Source of the DNA: Actinacidiphila yeochonensis CN732
GTDB taxonomy: Bacteria; Actinomycetota; Actinomycetes; Streptomycetales; Streptomycetaceae
DNA: 64,000 bases
Assembly (NCBI RefSeq): GCF_000745345.1
Contig: NZ_JQNR01000004.1
Span: 1,302,001 to 1,366,000 of the forward strand
Reading direction: 5' to 3'
A program made the translations under genes and the position numbers. Each line of letters opens with the position of its first letter. Position 1 is the stretch's first letter. Shown here piece by piece: positions 52,033-63,400 of the stretch. The notes under the pieces were generated by a model that had not been told where the DNA came from, did not search any database, and saw only the letters and a program-made list of their open reading frames with translations.

Positions 52033-55000
52033 TGGCTCTCCAGTTCGGCGAGGATGCGCTCCTCGATCAGCTCGCCGAGGTCGGCGACGCGGCCGCCCTC
52101 GAAGAACGCACGGGCAGGCACGTCGACCTGGAACTCCGCCCGGAGCCGGGCCACGATCTGAGCGGCGAGGAGGGAGTGTCCGCCGAGGTCGAGGAAGTCG
52201 TCGTGGACACCGACCCGGTCGATGCCGAGCATCTCGCCGTATATCTCGGCGAGCCGCTCCTCGGTCGGGTTGCGGGGAGCGACGTAGGCGGTGGCGAGGT
52301 CGGGGCGGGGCAGCGCCGCGGTCGTGCGCCGCACGGCGGCCGGCTCGTCGGCGAGCCGCAGCGCGCCGTCCACGACGCCGGCCGAGGAACGGGCCACGAC
52401 GGCGTGGCCGGGGAGCGCCGCGAGCAGCGCCGCGAAGGCGCGTGCCCCCTGGTCGGGGGTGAGGGCCCCGGCCAGCATGCGCTCCTGGAGCACCCGCAGG
52501 TCGGCGGGCACCTCGGCCTCGCTGGCCATGCCGACGCCGGCCCACATGTCCCAGTCGACGGCGACGGCGCGGCGGTCGCCGCGCGCCGTCTCCGCCTCCG
52601 CCGCGGCGGCCAGGTAGGCGTTGGCCGCCGTGTAGTCCGCCTGCCCGTAGGTGGGAACCAGGGTGGCCAGCGAGGAGCACACCACGAGGACCCGGGCCTC
52701 ACCGGGACGCAGGGCGGCGAGCAGGTTGCGCGTACCCGTCACCTTCGGGCCGAACACCGTTCGCGCGTCCTCGTCGTCCCGGAGGGCGACGGAGCCGCCG
52801 CCCGGCACACCGGCGGCGTGCACGACGCCGTCGATGCCGCCGAACCGGGCTCGGACGTCGTCCAGCGCTCCGGCCAGGGAGCCGGCGTCGGTGACGTCGG
52901 CCTGGAGCACGAGCACCTCGGCGCCCGACTCCCGCAGTTGCCGCAGGAAAGCGGCCGCCCCGTCGTCGGGGGCCCGCCGCGCCAGCAGCGCCAGCCGGGC
53001 CCCCGAGGCGCGGGCCAGGTGCGCGGCGAGGGTCCGGCCGATGCCGCCCAGCCCACCGGTGACGAGCCAGGTCCCGCCGCCCTCAGCGGGGCCGGAGGGG
53101 TCCGCGGGGTCGACGGGGACGTCCGGGACGGTGCGCTCGACGGCCTCGACGGTACGGGTGAGCAGGCGGCCGCCGCGCAGGGCGAGGAGTCGGGCGGGAG
53201 CGGCCAGGACCGCGTCCAGCACCGCTTCGGCGTCCGGCCCCAGCGCCGCCCCGGCCGGCAGGTCGACCTGGGCGCACCGCAGGTTGGCGTACTCCTCGGG
53301 GAGGACCTGGACCGGGCCGCTGAGCATCGCGGCCGCGGGGTCGGGGCACTCGTCCGCGGCGGTGCGGAACGCGCCCCGGGTCAGGACCCCCAGGCGCACC
53401 TCGTTGACGATGCTCTCGTCCGCCATGGCACGGGCGAGCCGCACGAGTCCGAAGTAGCACGCGGTCTCGTCCGGATCGGTGGTGCTGCCGCCGCCGGCGC
53501 CCTGTCCGGGGCTCAGGCCCCAGGCGTAGAGCACGGCGGTGGGCGTGCGCACGAGCGCGCGCAGGTCGGCGAGCAGCTTGGTGTAGTGGGCCGGGTCGCG
53601 CGGGTCGAGTTCGTAGACGCCGCGGCGGACCCGCCGGTACTCGGTACCCGGCCGCACCACGGTGACGATCTGCCCGCGTGCCGTCAGCACGTCCACGGCC
53701 GGCTGCGCCGCGCCGTCCGGGTCCATCAGGACCAGCCAGGTCTGGCGCCGGCCCGGAATCCGGCCGGCGGTCTCCGGCCCCTCGTCCAGGGGGCGCCAGA
53801 CGACGGCGGCGTGCACGGCGTCGGCGGCCTCCGGCCCGAGGCCGGGCGCGGGCGCCGCGGACAGGTCGGTGGGCCCGGGGTCGATCCAGTGGGGCAGGCG
53901 CTCGAAGGGGTAGACGGGCAGGCTGGTCACGCGCGCGCCGGAAGCGACGGGTTCCCACTGGACGCGGACGCCCCGAGTCCACAGCCCGGCCAGGGACAGC
54001 ACCGCGCTCGCGGGCTCGTCGCCGGCCCCGCGCCGGCCGCGGGAGGGCAGCGGCGGCGGGGCGACCCCGCTGTCGTCGGAACGGACCGACCGCACCAGGT
54101 CGGTGAGGACGCTGCCGGGGCCCGCCTCCACCAGGACCAGCCCCTCGTCGAAGGCGGCGAGGGTGCGCAGGGCGCGGTCGAAGCGCACCGGTTCGCGCAT
54201 CTGGCGGGCCCAGTAGGCGGGGTCGGCGGCCAGCTCCGCGGTGATCCAGTCACCGGTCACACCGGAGACGAACGGCACGCCGGGCGCGCCGCGGACGGCT
54301 CCTGCCACCTCCTCCGCGAAACGCGCGGCGGCCTCGTCGCACAGGGAGCTGTGGAACGCCCGGTCGACCGGCAGCGGCAGCGGGCGCAGGCCGCGCCCGT
54401 CGAGATCCGCGCGCGCCCGTTCCACGGCGTCCCGCGGGCCGGAGAGCGTGGTCGCCGTCGGCCCGTTGACCGCGGCCAGGTCCAGCCCGTACGCGGCGGC
54501 CGTCTCGACGGCGTCAGCCTCGCCCAGCGGTACCGCCAGCATGGCCCCGGCCGCGGTCTCCTCCATGAGGCGGCCGCGTACGGCGGCCAGCCGCAGGGCG
54601 TCGGGCAGGTCGAAGACACCGGACAGCGCGGCGGCGGTGAACTCGCCGAGGCTGTGCCCGAGCAGGGCGGCGGGCCGAACGCCCCAGTGCTCCCAGAGGC
54701 GGGCCAGCGCGTGCCCGACGGCGACGACGGCGGGCTGGAGCACGGAGGTGCGCCGCAGCTCCTCCGCGCCGCCGTCCCGCAGCAGGCCGGTCAGGTCCCG
54801 TCCGAGGTGCGGCCGCAGGATGCTGCCGCACTCGTCCAGCGCGGCCCGGAACACCGGATGCGCGTCGTACAGGCCCATTGACATCCGCGGCAGCTGGGTG
54901 CCCTGCCCCGGGAGCAGGAAGGCGACCGGGGCGTCGGCGCGGGCGGTGCGGGCCCGCACCGTGTCGCGCCGCCCGCCGGCGCGCAGCGCGGTGACGGCCT

Positions 55001-56585
55001 CCGCGGTGTCGCGGGCGAGGACGACCCGGCGGTGCTCCAACTGGCGGCGTCCGCTGCGCAGGGTGCGGGCGACATCCGCGAGGGGGACATCGCGGTGGGC
55101 TTCGAGGTGCGCCGCCAGACGCTCGGCGGCCGTGTCCAGGGCGGCAGCGGTGCGGGCCGACAGGGGCAGCGCCACCGGCAGCACGGAGGCGGCCAGGGGC
55201 GGGTCGCCCTCCGCGGAGCGGGCGGCCGGCCGCGGCGCCTCCTCGATGATGAGGTGGGCGTTGGTGCCGCCGATGCCGAACGCGCTGACGGCGGCGCGCC
55301 GAGGACCGTCCTCCGCCGGCCACCCGGTGAGCCGGTCGGGTACGAAGAACGGGGTGCGGTCCAGGGCGGGGGCCGGGGTGTCGCCGTCGGCGTGCAGGGT
55401 GGCGGGGATCCGCCCGTGGCGCAGGGCCTGGACCGCCGCGATGAGGCCGGTGACGCCGGCCGCCGTGTCCAGGTGACCGACCCTGGACTTCACCGATCCC
55501 AGCGCGCACCACGCGTCCGCGGCCGGGTCCGCGGCCGGGTCCGCGGCCCGGTACGCGGCGGTGAGCGCCTCGATCTCGATCGGGTCGCCGATCGCGGTGC
55601 CGGTGCCGTGCCCTTCCACGTAGCCGATGGAGCGCGGCGACACGTCGGCGACCGACAGCGCCTCGCGGATCACGGCCGCCTGGCCCGCGACACCGGGGGC
55701 GGTGTAGCCGGCCTTGGCGGCGCCGTCGTTGTTGACGGCCGAGCCCAGGATCACGGCATGGATCCGGTCGCCGTCGGCGAGGGCGTCCGACAGCCGCTTG
55801 AGCACGACGACCCCCGCGCCGTTGCCGAAGACCGTGCCGTCGGCCCCCGCGCCGTAGGGGCGACATCGGCCGCCCGGCGACTCGATGCCTCCCTCGACGG
55901 GGAGGTAGCCGGCGCGGTGCGGCACGGTGACGGTCACACCACCGGCCAGGGCCAGGTCGCACTCCTGGGTCAGCAGGCTCTGCGCGGCCATGTGCACCGC
56001 GACGAGTGAGGTCGAGCAGGCGGTCTGGACGCTGACGGCCGGACCGCGCAGGTTCAGTTTGTACGCGGCCCGGCTGGCCAGCTGGTCGGGCTGGTTGCCC
56101 TGGAACAGCAGCGGGACGCCCAGCGTCGCGCGAAGGTCGGTGCGGGGCAGCAGATTGCGGATCAGGTACGTGCTCAGCAGCGACCCGGCGTACACGGCCA
56201 CCGGCCCCGCGGCGCGGTCCGGGTCGCACCCGGCGTCCTCCAGCGCCGCCCAGGCGCACTCGAGGAAGATCCGCTGCTGGGGGTCGATGACCGACGCCTC
56301 CAGGGCGTTGTAGCCGAAGAGCCGGGAGTCGAATCCGGCGATGTCCCCCAAGGCGCCCTTCACCGGCACGTATCCGGGCGCGGCCTCCTCGCCCTCGGGC
56401 ACGCCGGCGGCGCGCAGTTCCTCGGGGGCGAACCGGGAGACCGCCTCGACACCCGACTCCAGCAGGTCCCACAGCTCGTCGGGGGACTCGGCTCCGGGAA
56501 AGCGCCCCGCCATGCCGACGACGGCGATGCGGCCGTCGCTGTCGATCCAGTCGTCCCGGTCCGTCTGTCCTGGCTGTGCGTTCAT
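52029..56585 (-). CDS. Type I PKS module KS-AT-KR-ACP
   Basis: 1518 residues from ATG at 56585, with CGGAGAAC upstream, in one unbroken frame. The KS (about 56520-55240) has QTACSTSLVAVH (active Cys), EGHGTGTAIGDP and KSRVGHLDTAAG. The AT (about 54930-54060) has LLGHSLGEFTAAAL and DRAFHSSLC, closest to the malonyl-type pattern. A KR (about 53100-52560) has TGGLGGIGRTLA and the Tyr/Asn pair in GQADYTAANAY. It lacks the LDD motif of B-type KRs. The ACP has FLDLGGHSLLAAQ. It adds and reduces one ketide between the hydroxylated residue of the previous synthetase and the oxidised Gly of the next. Confidence 0.92.
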   Translation of the reverse strand: MNAQPGQTDRDDWIDSDGRIAVVGMAGRFPGAESPDELWDLLESGVEAVSRFAPEELRAAGVPEGEEAAPGYVPVKGALGDIAGFDSRLFGYNALEASVIDPQQRIFLECAWAALEDAGCDPDRAAGPVAVYAGSLLSTYLIRNLLPRTDLRATLGVPLLFQGNQPDQLASRAAYKLNLRGPAVSVQTACSTSLVAVHMAAQSLLTQECDLALAGGVTVTVPHRAGYLPVEGGIESPGGRCRPYGAGADGTVFGNGAGVVVLKRLSDALADGDRIHAVILGSAVNNDGAAKAGYTAPGVAGQAAVIREALSVADVSPRSIGYVEGHGTGTAIGDPIEIEALTAAYRAADPAADPAADAWCALGSVKSRVGHLDTAAGVTGLIAAVQALRHGRIPATLHADGDTPAPALDRTPFFVPDRLTGWPAEDGPRRAAVSAFGIGGTNAHLIIEEAPRPAARSAEGDPPLAASVLPVALPLSARTAAALDTAAERLAAHLEAHRDVPLADVARTLRSGRRQLEHRRVVLARDTAEAVTALRAGGRRDTVRARTARADAPVAFLLPGQGTQLPRMSMGLYDAHPVFRAALDECGSILRPHLGRDLTGLLRDGGAEELRRTSVLQPAVVAVGHALARLWEHWGVRPAALLGHSLGEFTAAALSGVFDLPDALRLAAVRGRLMEETAAGAMLAVPLGEADAVETAAAYGLDLAAVNGPTATTLSGPRDAVERARADLDGRGLRPLPLPVDRAFHSSLCDEAAARFAEEVAGAVRGAPGVPFVSGVTGDWITAELAADPAYWARQMREPVRFDRALRTLAAFDEGLVLVEAGPGSVLTDLVRSVRSDDSGVAPPPLPSRGRRGAGDEPASAVLSLAGLWTRGVRVQWEPVASGARVTSLPVYPFERLPHWIDPGPTDLSAAPAPGLGPEAADAVHAAVVWRPLDEGPETAGRIPGRRQTWLVLMDPDGAAQPAVDVLTARGQIVTVVRPGTEYRRVRRGVYELDPRDPAHYTKLLADLRALVRTPTAVLYAWGLSPGQGAGGGSTTDPDETACYFGLVRLARAMADESIVNEVRLGVLTRGAFRTAADECPDPAAAMLSGPVQVLPEEYANLRCAQVDLPAGAALGPDAEAVLDAVLAAPARLLALRGGRLLTRTVEAVERTVPDVPVDPADPSGPAEGGGTWLVTGGLGGIGRTLAAHLARASGARLALLARRAPDDGAAAFLRQLRESGAEVLVLQADVTDAGSLAGALDDVRARFGGIDGVVHAAGVPGGGSVALRDDEDARTVFGPKVTGTRNLLAALRPGEARVLVVCSSLATLVPTYGQADYTAANAYLAAAAEAETARGDRRAVAVDWDMWAGVGMASEAEVPADLRVLQERMLAGALTPDQGARAFAALLAALPGHAVVARSSAGVVDGALRLADEPAAVRRTTAALPRPDLATAYVAPRNPTEERLAEIYGEMLGIDRVGVHDDFLDLGGHSLLAAQIVARLRAEFQVDVPARAFFEGGRVADLGELIEERILAELESQ
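55515..55550. repeat. 12-bp tandem repeat inside the KS
   Basis: Three near-identical copies of GTCCGCGGCCGG encode Asp-Pro-Ala-Ala units in a surface loop of the KS domain, between the EGHGTGTAIGDP and KSRVGH motifs. It may be strain-variable. Confidence 0.7.
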
Positions 56586-56662
56586 GATGTTCTCCGTTGG
56601 TGGCTCGGCGCGGCACTGCGCGTCCGTGGGCGGAGGGGCTGGCCTTCGTTCCCCGCGCGGGG

Positions 56663-57400
56663 TCAGACCGCCATCAGATAGCGCTGGAAGCGGGGCATCA
56701 GGTACTCGAGGGCTCGTATCTCACCGGCCGTCAGGTCGGGGTGCCAGACGTCCCAGAGCAGGACGGAGCGCTGCTCGGTGCCCCGGTTCCACGCCTCGTG
56801 GATGAAGCTGTCGTCGAAGAGGATGACCTTGCCCTCCTGCCATCCCCGCTCGTCGTCGCCGACCTTGATGGCGCAGCCCGGCGGGACGATCAGCGGAAGG
56901 TGAGCGGTGAGCAGGAGGTTCACCCCGCCCGTGTGCGGCGTGATGTGCACGCCGGGGTTGAGGATGGTGAACATCCCGTCCCGTGGGCCGTGCGGGGTCG
57001 CGGCGAGCGCCTCGCAGGTCCGCGGACAGCTTGCCCGCGCCTCGTCGCGCCAGCCGCCGTCGCGGTAGATCTGGAAGGTGTCCCAGCCCTGCCAGCCGAG
57101 TTCCTTGGTGTACAGGTCCTCGTACGGGGCGAAGCGGGCCTCCGCCTCGCGCAGGGCGAGGAACTCGGCCCGGATGTCCTGGTACGCGGCCTCCATACCG
57201 GCCACCCAGTGCTGTGCCGCCGTGTCGTGCCAGGGCAGGGCACTGATCTCGGGGAAGAAGAGCCGGGTGGGCTCCTGGTCGTCGTGGAGGTACTCGGGCG
57301 CCTTCTCGCCCACGAGGATGGCCAGGCACTCCTCGACCCGCTCAAGTCCCTCGGAGCCGACGGCGTTCCGCAGCTCCGTCATCACGCTCTGCACGTCCAT
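56663..57400 (-). CDS. Aspartyl/asparaginyl beta-hydroxylase-like protein
   Basis: 245 residues from ATG at 57400, with AGGGAGAG 7 bases upstream. The C-terminal half is the Asp/Asn beta-hydroxylase fold: TILNPGVHITPHTGGVN (first metal His), then GKVILFDDSFIHEAWN (second His) and EQRSVLLWDVWHP (2-oxoglutarate-binding Arg region). It belongs to the double-stranded beta-helix non-heme iron oxygenases and probably hydroxylates the beta carbon of a carrier-bound residue. The reading frame is continuous with the upstream NRPS (no stop before the ATG). The protein may therefore be fused to it, or the NRPS stop has been displaced by an indel. The start used here rests on the ribosome site and family length. 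Confidence 0.75.
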   Translation of the reverse strand: MDVQSVMTELRNAVGSEGLERVEECLAILVGEKAPEYLHDDQEPTRLFFPEISALPWHDTAAQHWVAGMEAAYQDIRAEFLALREAEARFAPYEDLYTKELGWQGWDTFQIYRDGGWRDEARASCPRTCEALAATPHGPRDGMFTILNPGVHITPHTGGVNLLLTAHLPLIVPPGCAIKVGDDERGWQEGKVILFDDSFIHEAWNRGTEQRSVLLWDVWHPDLTAGEIRALEYLMPRFQRYLMAV

Positions 57401-60400
57401 GTCAGTCTCTCCCTCTCGGTGCGTTGGACTGGTCCGTCCGGGTGCGGGCGCGGGCCCGGACGGCGGCCCGGCGCCGTCCGGCGCGCGCGGCCGGGTCGGC
57501 GGCCGGGTCGGCGAGGCGGGGCCGCGCGGCACCGCGCCGGGCGTGCCACCGTCCAGGCCCGCGACGAATGCGGCGACGGTGGGCCGGGCGAAGACGTCCA
57601 CGAGCCGTACCTCCCGGCCGAGCCGGCCGCAGAGGTCCAACTGGAGACGGGCCGCCAGCAGCGAGTTGCCGCCCGCGTCGAAGAAGTTGGTGTGGCGTCC
57701 GACGGGCCGGCCGGTTCCCAGCACCCGCCGCCAGGCGTCGGCGACCAGCTGCTCGGTGCCGTCCAGCGGCGGCGCGGCGGCGTCCGGGACGGCCGCCTCC
57801 GGGGCGGGGAGGCGGGCGCGGTCCCGCTTGTTGGTACGGGTACGGGGCAGCGCGTCCAGCAGCACGACCTGTTCGGGAACCACCGCGGCGGGCAGGCGCC
57901 CGGCGAGGAAGGCACGGAGTTCCGCCCCGGTGACGTTGCCGTGCACGACGGCGTACCCGATGAGCCGAGGTGCCAAGAGGGTGCCGTGGGCTGCCGCGGC
58001 GGCCTCCCGGACCGACGGGTGGGCCTCCAGCAGCGCCTCGATCTCCTCCAGTTCGACACGGTTGCCGCGGATCTTCACCAGGCCGCCGGTGCGTCCGGTG
58101 AAGGCCAGTTCGCCGTCCGGCAGGAAGCGGCCGAGGTCACCGGTGCGGTAGAGCGTGCCGCCGGGCTGCCAGGGGTCGGGCACGTATGCCTTGGCGCTCT
58201 CCTCGGGCCTGCGGTGGTAGGACCCGGCGAGGAAGTCGCTGCGCAGATGGATCTCGCCGACCACGCCGACCGGGCAGGGACGGCCGCGGTGGTCGAGCAC
58301 GAGGGCCTGCCGGCCGGGGATCGGCCGGCCGACGGGCACGGAGGGCGCGAACCGTTCCCCCGGCGCCAGTTCCCGGTGGGTGGCGAGCACACACTCGGTC
58401 GGGCCGTAGAGGTTGTGCAGCCGGGGCCGCACCGCCCGGTCGGCCCAGGCGGCGGCGAGCGACGGTGGCAGCACCTCACCCGCCAGCAGCACGTGCTCCA
58501 GGTCGGGGAGTTCGGCGCCGCTGCGGTCCAGGGCCTCGGTCACCACGGTGAAGAAGCCCGGTACGGTCTGGAGCTGGCTGACGCGCTCGGCGCGGAGCCA
58601 GTCGGCCAGGGCCGCCGGGTCCCGGCGGGCGCCGTCCGGTGGCACGCAGAGCGTCGCACCGTGGCACAGGGCCGCGAACACCTCCGTGTAGGCGGCGTCG
58701 TAGGTGAAGGGCGCCCACTGGGCGACACGGCTGCGGTACCCGATGCCGAACCGCTCGCCCTGCCAGTCCGCGAACTGCGCGAGCGTCGCGTGCGACAGCG
58801 CGATGCCCTTGGGGCTCCCGGTCGAGCCCGAGGTGTACACCAGGCAGAGGGCGTCGCCGCCGGTGACGGGCGCGGCCGGGATCCGCGCGGCGGTCGTGCT
58901 GTCCGGAACGCCGGGGCCGAGGATGTCCACGGGCACGTCGGCGAACCGGCCGGCCGCCCGGTCCCGCAGACCGGGGTATCCGCTCAGGCCTGGTTCGTCG
59001 GCCAGCACGCACACCGGCTCGGCGTCCGCGAGCACGGCCCGGAGCCGCAGTTCGGGGCCGTCCGGGTCGAGGACCGCGAAGGCCGCCCCCGTCTTGGCGA
59101 CCGCCAGGATCGCCGCGGTCTGCGCGGGGCCCGTGGACAGCAGGACCGAGACGAAGCGGCCGGGCGCGGCGCCCAGGTCGAGCAGCCGCGCGGCGATCCG
59201 GTCGCTCCAGGCGTCCAGCAGGCCGAAGGTGACGTCCCGTCCGTTGTGGCGGACGGCCACGGCGTCCGGCCGCGCCGCGGCCTGCGCCCGGAACACCTCG
59301 TGCACGGGAGCGGCGTGGGCCGCCCGAGCGGCACCCGACGGACCGGCGGGCCGGGGGGACGGCGTTTCGGCCTCGCCCCGGTCGAGCGGGGCGAGGGCCG
59401 CCTGGGCGTCGGGATCGTCGAGCGCCGAGCGCAGCAGGTTCTCCAGGTGGCGTGCGAACCGGCCCGCCGAGACCGCGGTGAACCGTGCGGAGGCGTACTC
59501 CAGAAGGCCCTGGAACCGGTCGGGGTGCTCCTCCACGGCGAGGGTGAGGTCGTACTTGGCCGTGCGGGTGGGCACCGGCCGCAGGACGCCCGCGGCCTCG
59601 CCGAGCCGGACCACGTCCGGCATGGCGTCCTGCAGCACGAGGCTGGCCTGGACGAGCGCCGGCCGGCCCGGGTCCCGGGGGGTGCCCAGAGCGTCCACGA
59701 GCCGGTCGAGCGGCACCAGCGGCCGGTCGAGGTCCTCGGCGAGCAGCCCCTGGGTGCGCCGGGCGAGCTCGGCGAACGTCGCGGTCCCGGTGAGATCGAC
59801 CCGTACGGGCAGGGTGTTGACCAGGGGGCCGATCAGGCCCTCCAGCTCCGGTGCGCCCCGGTTGGCCACGGGGACGCCGACGATGACGTCGTCGGTGGAC
59901 GCGTAGCGGCCCAGCAGGGACGCGTACACGGTGAGCAGGACGGCGAAGGGCGTGACCCGCAGCCGGGCGGCCGTCGCCCGCAGCCGGGCGGTGAGGTCCG
60001 GCGGCAGCGCGACGGGCACGGTGTCGCCGGCGCCCGGGGCCGCGGGCGGGCCTGGGGGTCGGTCGGCAGCTCCAGCACCCCTGGGTGGCCGTCGAGGCGG
60101 GCACGCCAGTACGCGAGCTGCGCGTCCCGTGCCCCTGCGGCGGGGGAGGCCGCCGCGGCGTGGTGGAGGAAGTCGGGGCGGGGCCGGGAGGGGGCGCCGG
60201 TCCCGGTGTGCAGGGCGTACAGCGCGGCCGACTCGCGGACCGCCACACCGATCGACCAGCCGTCGACGGCGAGGTGGTGCGCGGTGAACAGCACAGCACA
60301 GGCGCCGGGGGCACGCAGCAGGGTGACCCGCAGCAGTGGCCCGTCGGCGAGGTCGAAAGGCCGTACGGACTCCTCGGCGGCGGTGGACTCCAGCCAGGCC

Positions 60401-63400
60401 CGGACCGCCTCGGCGTCTTCGGCCCGGAGCTCCTTCGGCGCGTCGATCACCGCGGGACGTACCGAGTCGGCGGGCAGGCGGAAGAGCACCGGGCCCTCGT
60501 CGGCGAGCTCGCAGCGGGCCGCCAGCACCCGGTGGCGGGTCACCAGGTCGCGCAGTGCCCGGGTGAGGGCCGCCGCGTCGACCGGGCGGTCGAGGTGGAG
60601 GGCGGCGCAGAGGTGGTAGGCGGCGGACCCGGGAGCGAGGCTCTGGGCGAGCCACAGCTGGCGCTGCTGGTCGGTGAGGGGGATCGGGGCGTCCGGGGCG
60701 AGGGGCACGGGCGGTGTGTCCACCGTCGCGGCGGGTTCGGCTGCCGGGCGGGCGGCCAGGCCCCTCGGCGTGGGGTCCGCGTAGAAGTCGGCGAGGGACG
60801 GTGCGGTGCCGAGCACGTCGCGCACCCGGCCGAGGAGCCGGGTGGCGACGACCGAGTTGCCGCCGGAGGCGAAGAAGTCGTCCGTGGCTCCCACCGTGCC
60901 CGGCTCCAGGCCGAGCAGGTCGGCCCAGAGCGCGACCGCGGTGCGTTCGGCGTCGGTGGCCGGCACGGCCCGCGCGTCTGCGGCGGCCAGTGCCCGGGCC
61001 GCCCGCGCCAGGGCGGGGCGGTCCACCTTGCCGCTGGTGTTCAGCGGGAGCGCGGCGAGCGGCGAGACGACGGGCGGCACGACTGCGGCCGGGAGCAGGG
61101 TGCGCAGGTAGCGGCGCAGTTCGGCGCCGAGGGCGTCGGCGTCCGCGCCAGGTTCGGCAGGCACGACGAAGGCGGCCAGCCGGGGGGCCGCCGGGCGTTC
61201 CCGGTCGACCACGACCGCGGCGGCCCGCACGCTGTGATGGCGCGTCAGAAGCGCCTCCACCTCGCCGAGCTCGACGCGGTGTCCGAGGATCTTGACCTGC
61301 TGATCGGCCCGGCCGAGGACGACGATCCGGCCGTCCGGCAGATAGCGTGCCAGGTCGCCGGTGCGGTAGACCGGCGCACCCCCGGCGCCGAGCGGGTCGG
61401 CTGCCACGGGATCGGGGACGTACGCGGCAGCGGTGAGTTCGGGGCGGTTCCAGTAGCCGGCGGTGACCCCGGCTCCGCCGATGACGAGTTCGCCCACGGC
61501 GCCGACGGGTACGGGGCGGTCGTGCCGGTCCAGGATGTGGCAGTAGGAGCGGGCCAGCGGCCGCCCGACGGTCACCGGCTCTCCCGGTACGACGCGCCCG
61601 GCCGTCGACCAGATGGTGGTCTCGGTGGGCCCGTACAGGTTCCACACCTCGGCGCAGCTGTCGAGCAGCCGCTCGGCGAGGGCGGGGTCGAGGGCCTCGC
61701 CGCCGCTGAGGGCCCGCAGCGTCGGCGCTCCCCGCCAGCCTCCGTCGAGGAGGGCCCGCCACAGGGAGGGCGTGGCCTGCATCAGGGTCGCGCCGGATCG
61801 GAGCAGCAGCGCGCCGAGCGCGTCGGGGTCGCGGACCGTGGCGTGCGGCGCGATCACGACACGGGCGCCGGCGACGAGCGGGGCGAACAGTTCGAGGACC
61901 GAGATGTCGAAGGTGAGGGAGGTGACGGCGACCAGAACGTCGTCACCGCGCAGGCCCGGCTCGCGGACGACGCCGTGCAGCAGGTTGGCGACGCGGTCGT
62001 GCGGTACCGCCACGCCCTTCGGCCGCCCGGTGGAACCCGAGGTGTACATGAGGTAGGCGAGCGAGCCGGCCGCGGGTCCGTCCGGGAACGGGACGCCGGC
62101 ACGGTCCGCCGCGTCGCCGTCGCCGGCGGGCGCGGAGAGCAGTTCCGCCGCGTCGGCACACGGGACGGAACCGGCGGAGCCGGCCCCGGCGCGCTGTTCG
62201 GTGACGAGCAGCCGGGCGCCGCTGTCCCGCAGGACGTACCCCCTGCGCTCGTCCGGCGTGGTCTCGTCGAGGGGCACCAGGACGGCACCGGCCCGCCACA
62301 GTCCGACGATCAGCGGGACGAGCCCGGCGCCGCGGGGCACCAGCAGGGCTACCCGGTCGCCGGGGCGCACTCCGAACCGTCCGGCGAGGCGTGCGGCGAC
62401 CCGGTCGGCGGCGGCGTCCACGTCCGCGCGGGTGAGGACCTCGTTCTCACAGGCCACCGCGGGGACGTCGCCGCCGCGGGCCGCGAGGGCACGCAGCGCC
62501 CCGGGAACCGTGGACCAGGCGGGTCGGGTCCGATCGGACGCGTTGAACCCGGTCAGGACGCGGCGGAGCCGGGCACCGGTCATCACGGGCAGGTCCGTGA
62601 GGCGCCGCCCGGGCTCGGCGACGGCGGCCTCCAGCAGGCACAGCAGGCCGTCCGCGATGCCCTCGACGGTGTGCGGGGAGAGCAGCGCCGTCCGGTACTC
62701 CAGGCCGCAGTCGAGGTCGCCCCACGGCCGCGGCCGCAGGAAGAGCGACAGGTCGTACTTGGCGGTGCCACTGTGCGCTCGGTCCGGCGTCGTCTCGACA
62801 CCCGGCAGGCGCAGGACGGTCGTCGGTCCGCTGTGGAAGGAGTACATGAGCTGGAACAGCGGGGCCCGGCCGCGGCCCGCCGCGGCGAGGTCCTCGACCA
62901 CCAGGTCGAAGGGGGTGTCCCGGTGCGCGAGGTCGCTCTTGAGGTTCAACCGCGTGCGCTGCAGGGCCTCGTCGAAGGTGGGGCTTCCGGAGAGGTCGAC
63001 GCGGTGGGCCATGACGTTGAGCAGCGGGCCGATCATGGCGCCCAGAGCGGGCCGGTTCCGGGTGGCGACGGGCATCCCGACGACGAGGTCGTCCTGGCCC
63101 GTGTAGCGCTGGACGACCGCGCAGAAGGCCGTCAGCACCGTGGCGGGCAGGGTGGTGAGCCGGGTGCGGGCCAGCGGGCCGAGCCGGGCGACGAGGTCGG
63201 CGGGGACGACGAAGTGGTGGACCGCCCGGCGATGCCGTCGGCCGATCGGGGGCCGCCGTGTCCGTCGGCGGGCAGGTGCAGTGCCGGCAGTTCCCCGTCG
63301 AGCCGCTCGCGCCAGTGGTCCAGGCCGCGTCCGGCTGCGGGGTCGCCGCGCTGCCAGGCGGCGTAGTCGCCGAAGTCGGGGCCGGGAGCGGGCTCCTCGA

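Noticed and set aside
42164..52462. Very long open frame on the plus strand opposite the NRPS/PKS genes
   Set aside because: It is antisense to clear C, A, Cy and KS domains and reads as Arg/Gly/Val-rich low-complexity protein; high GC removes stop codons from the complementary frames.
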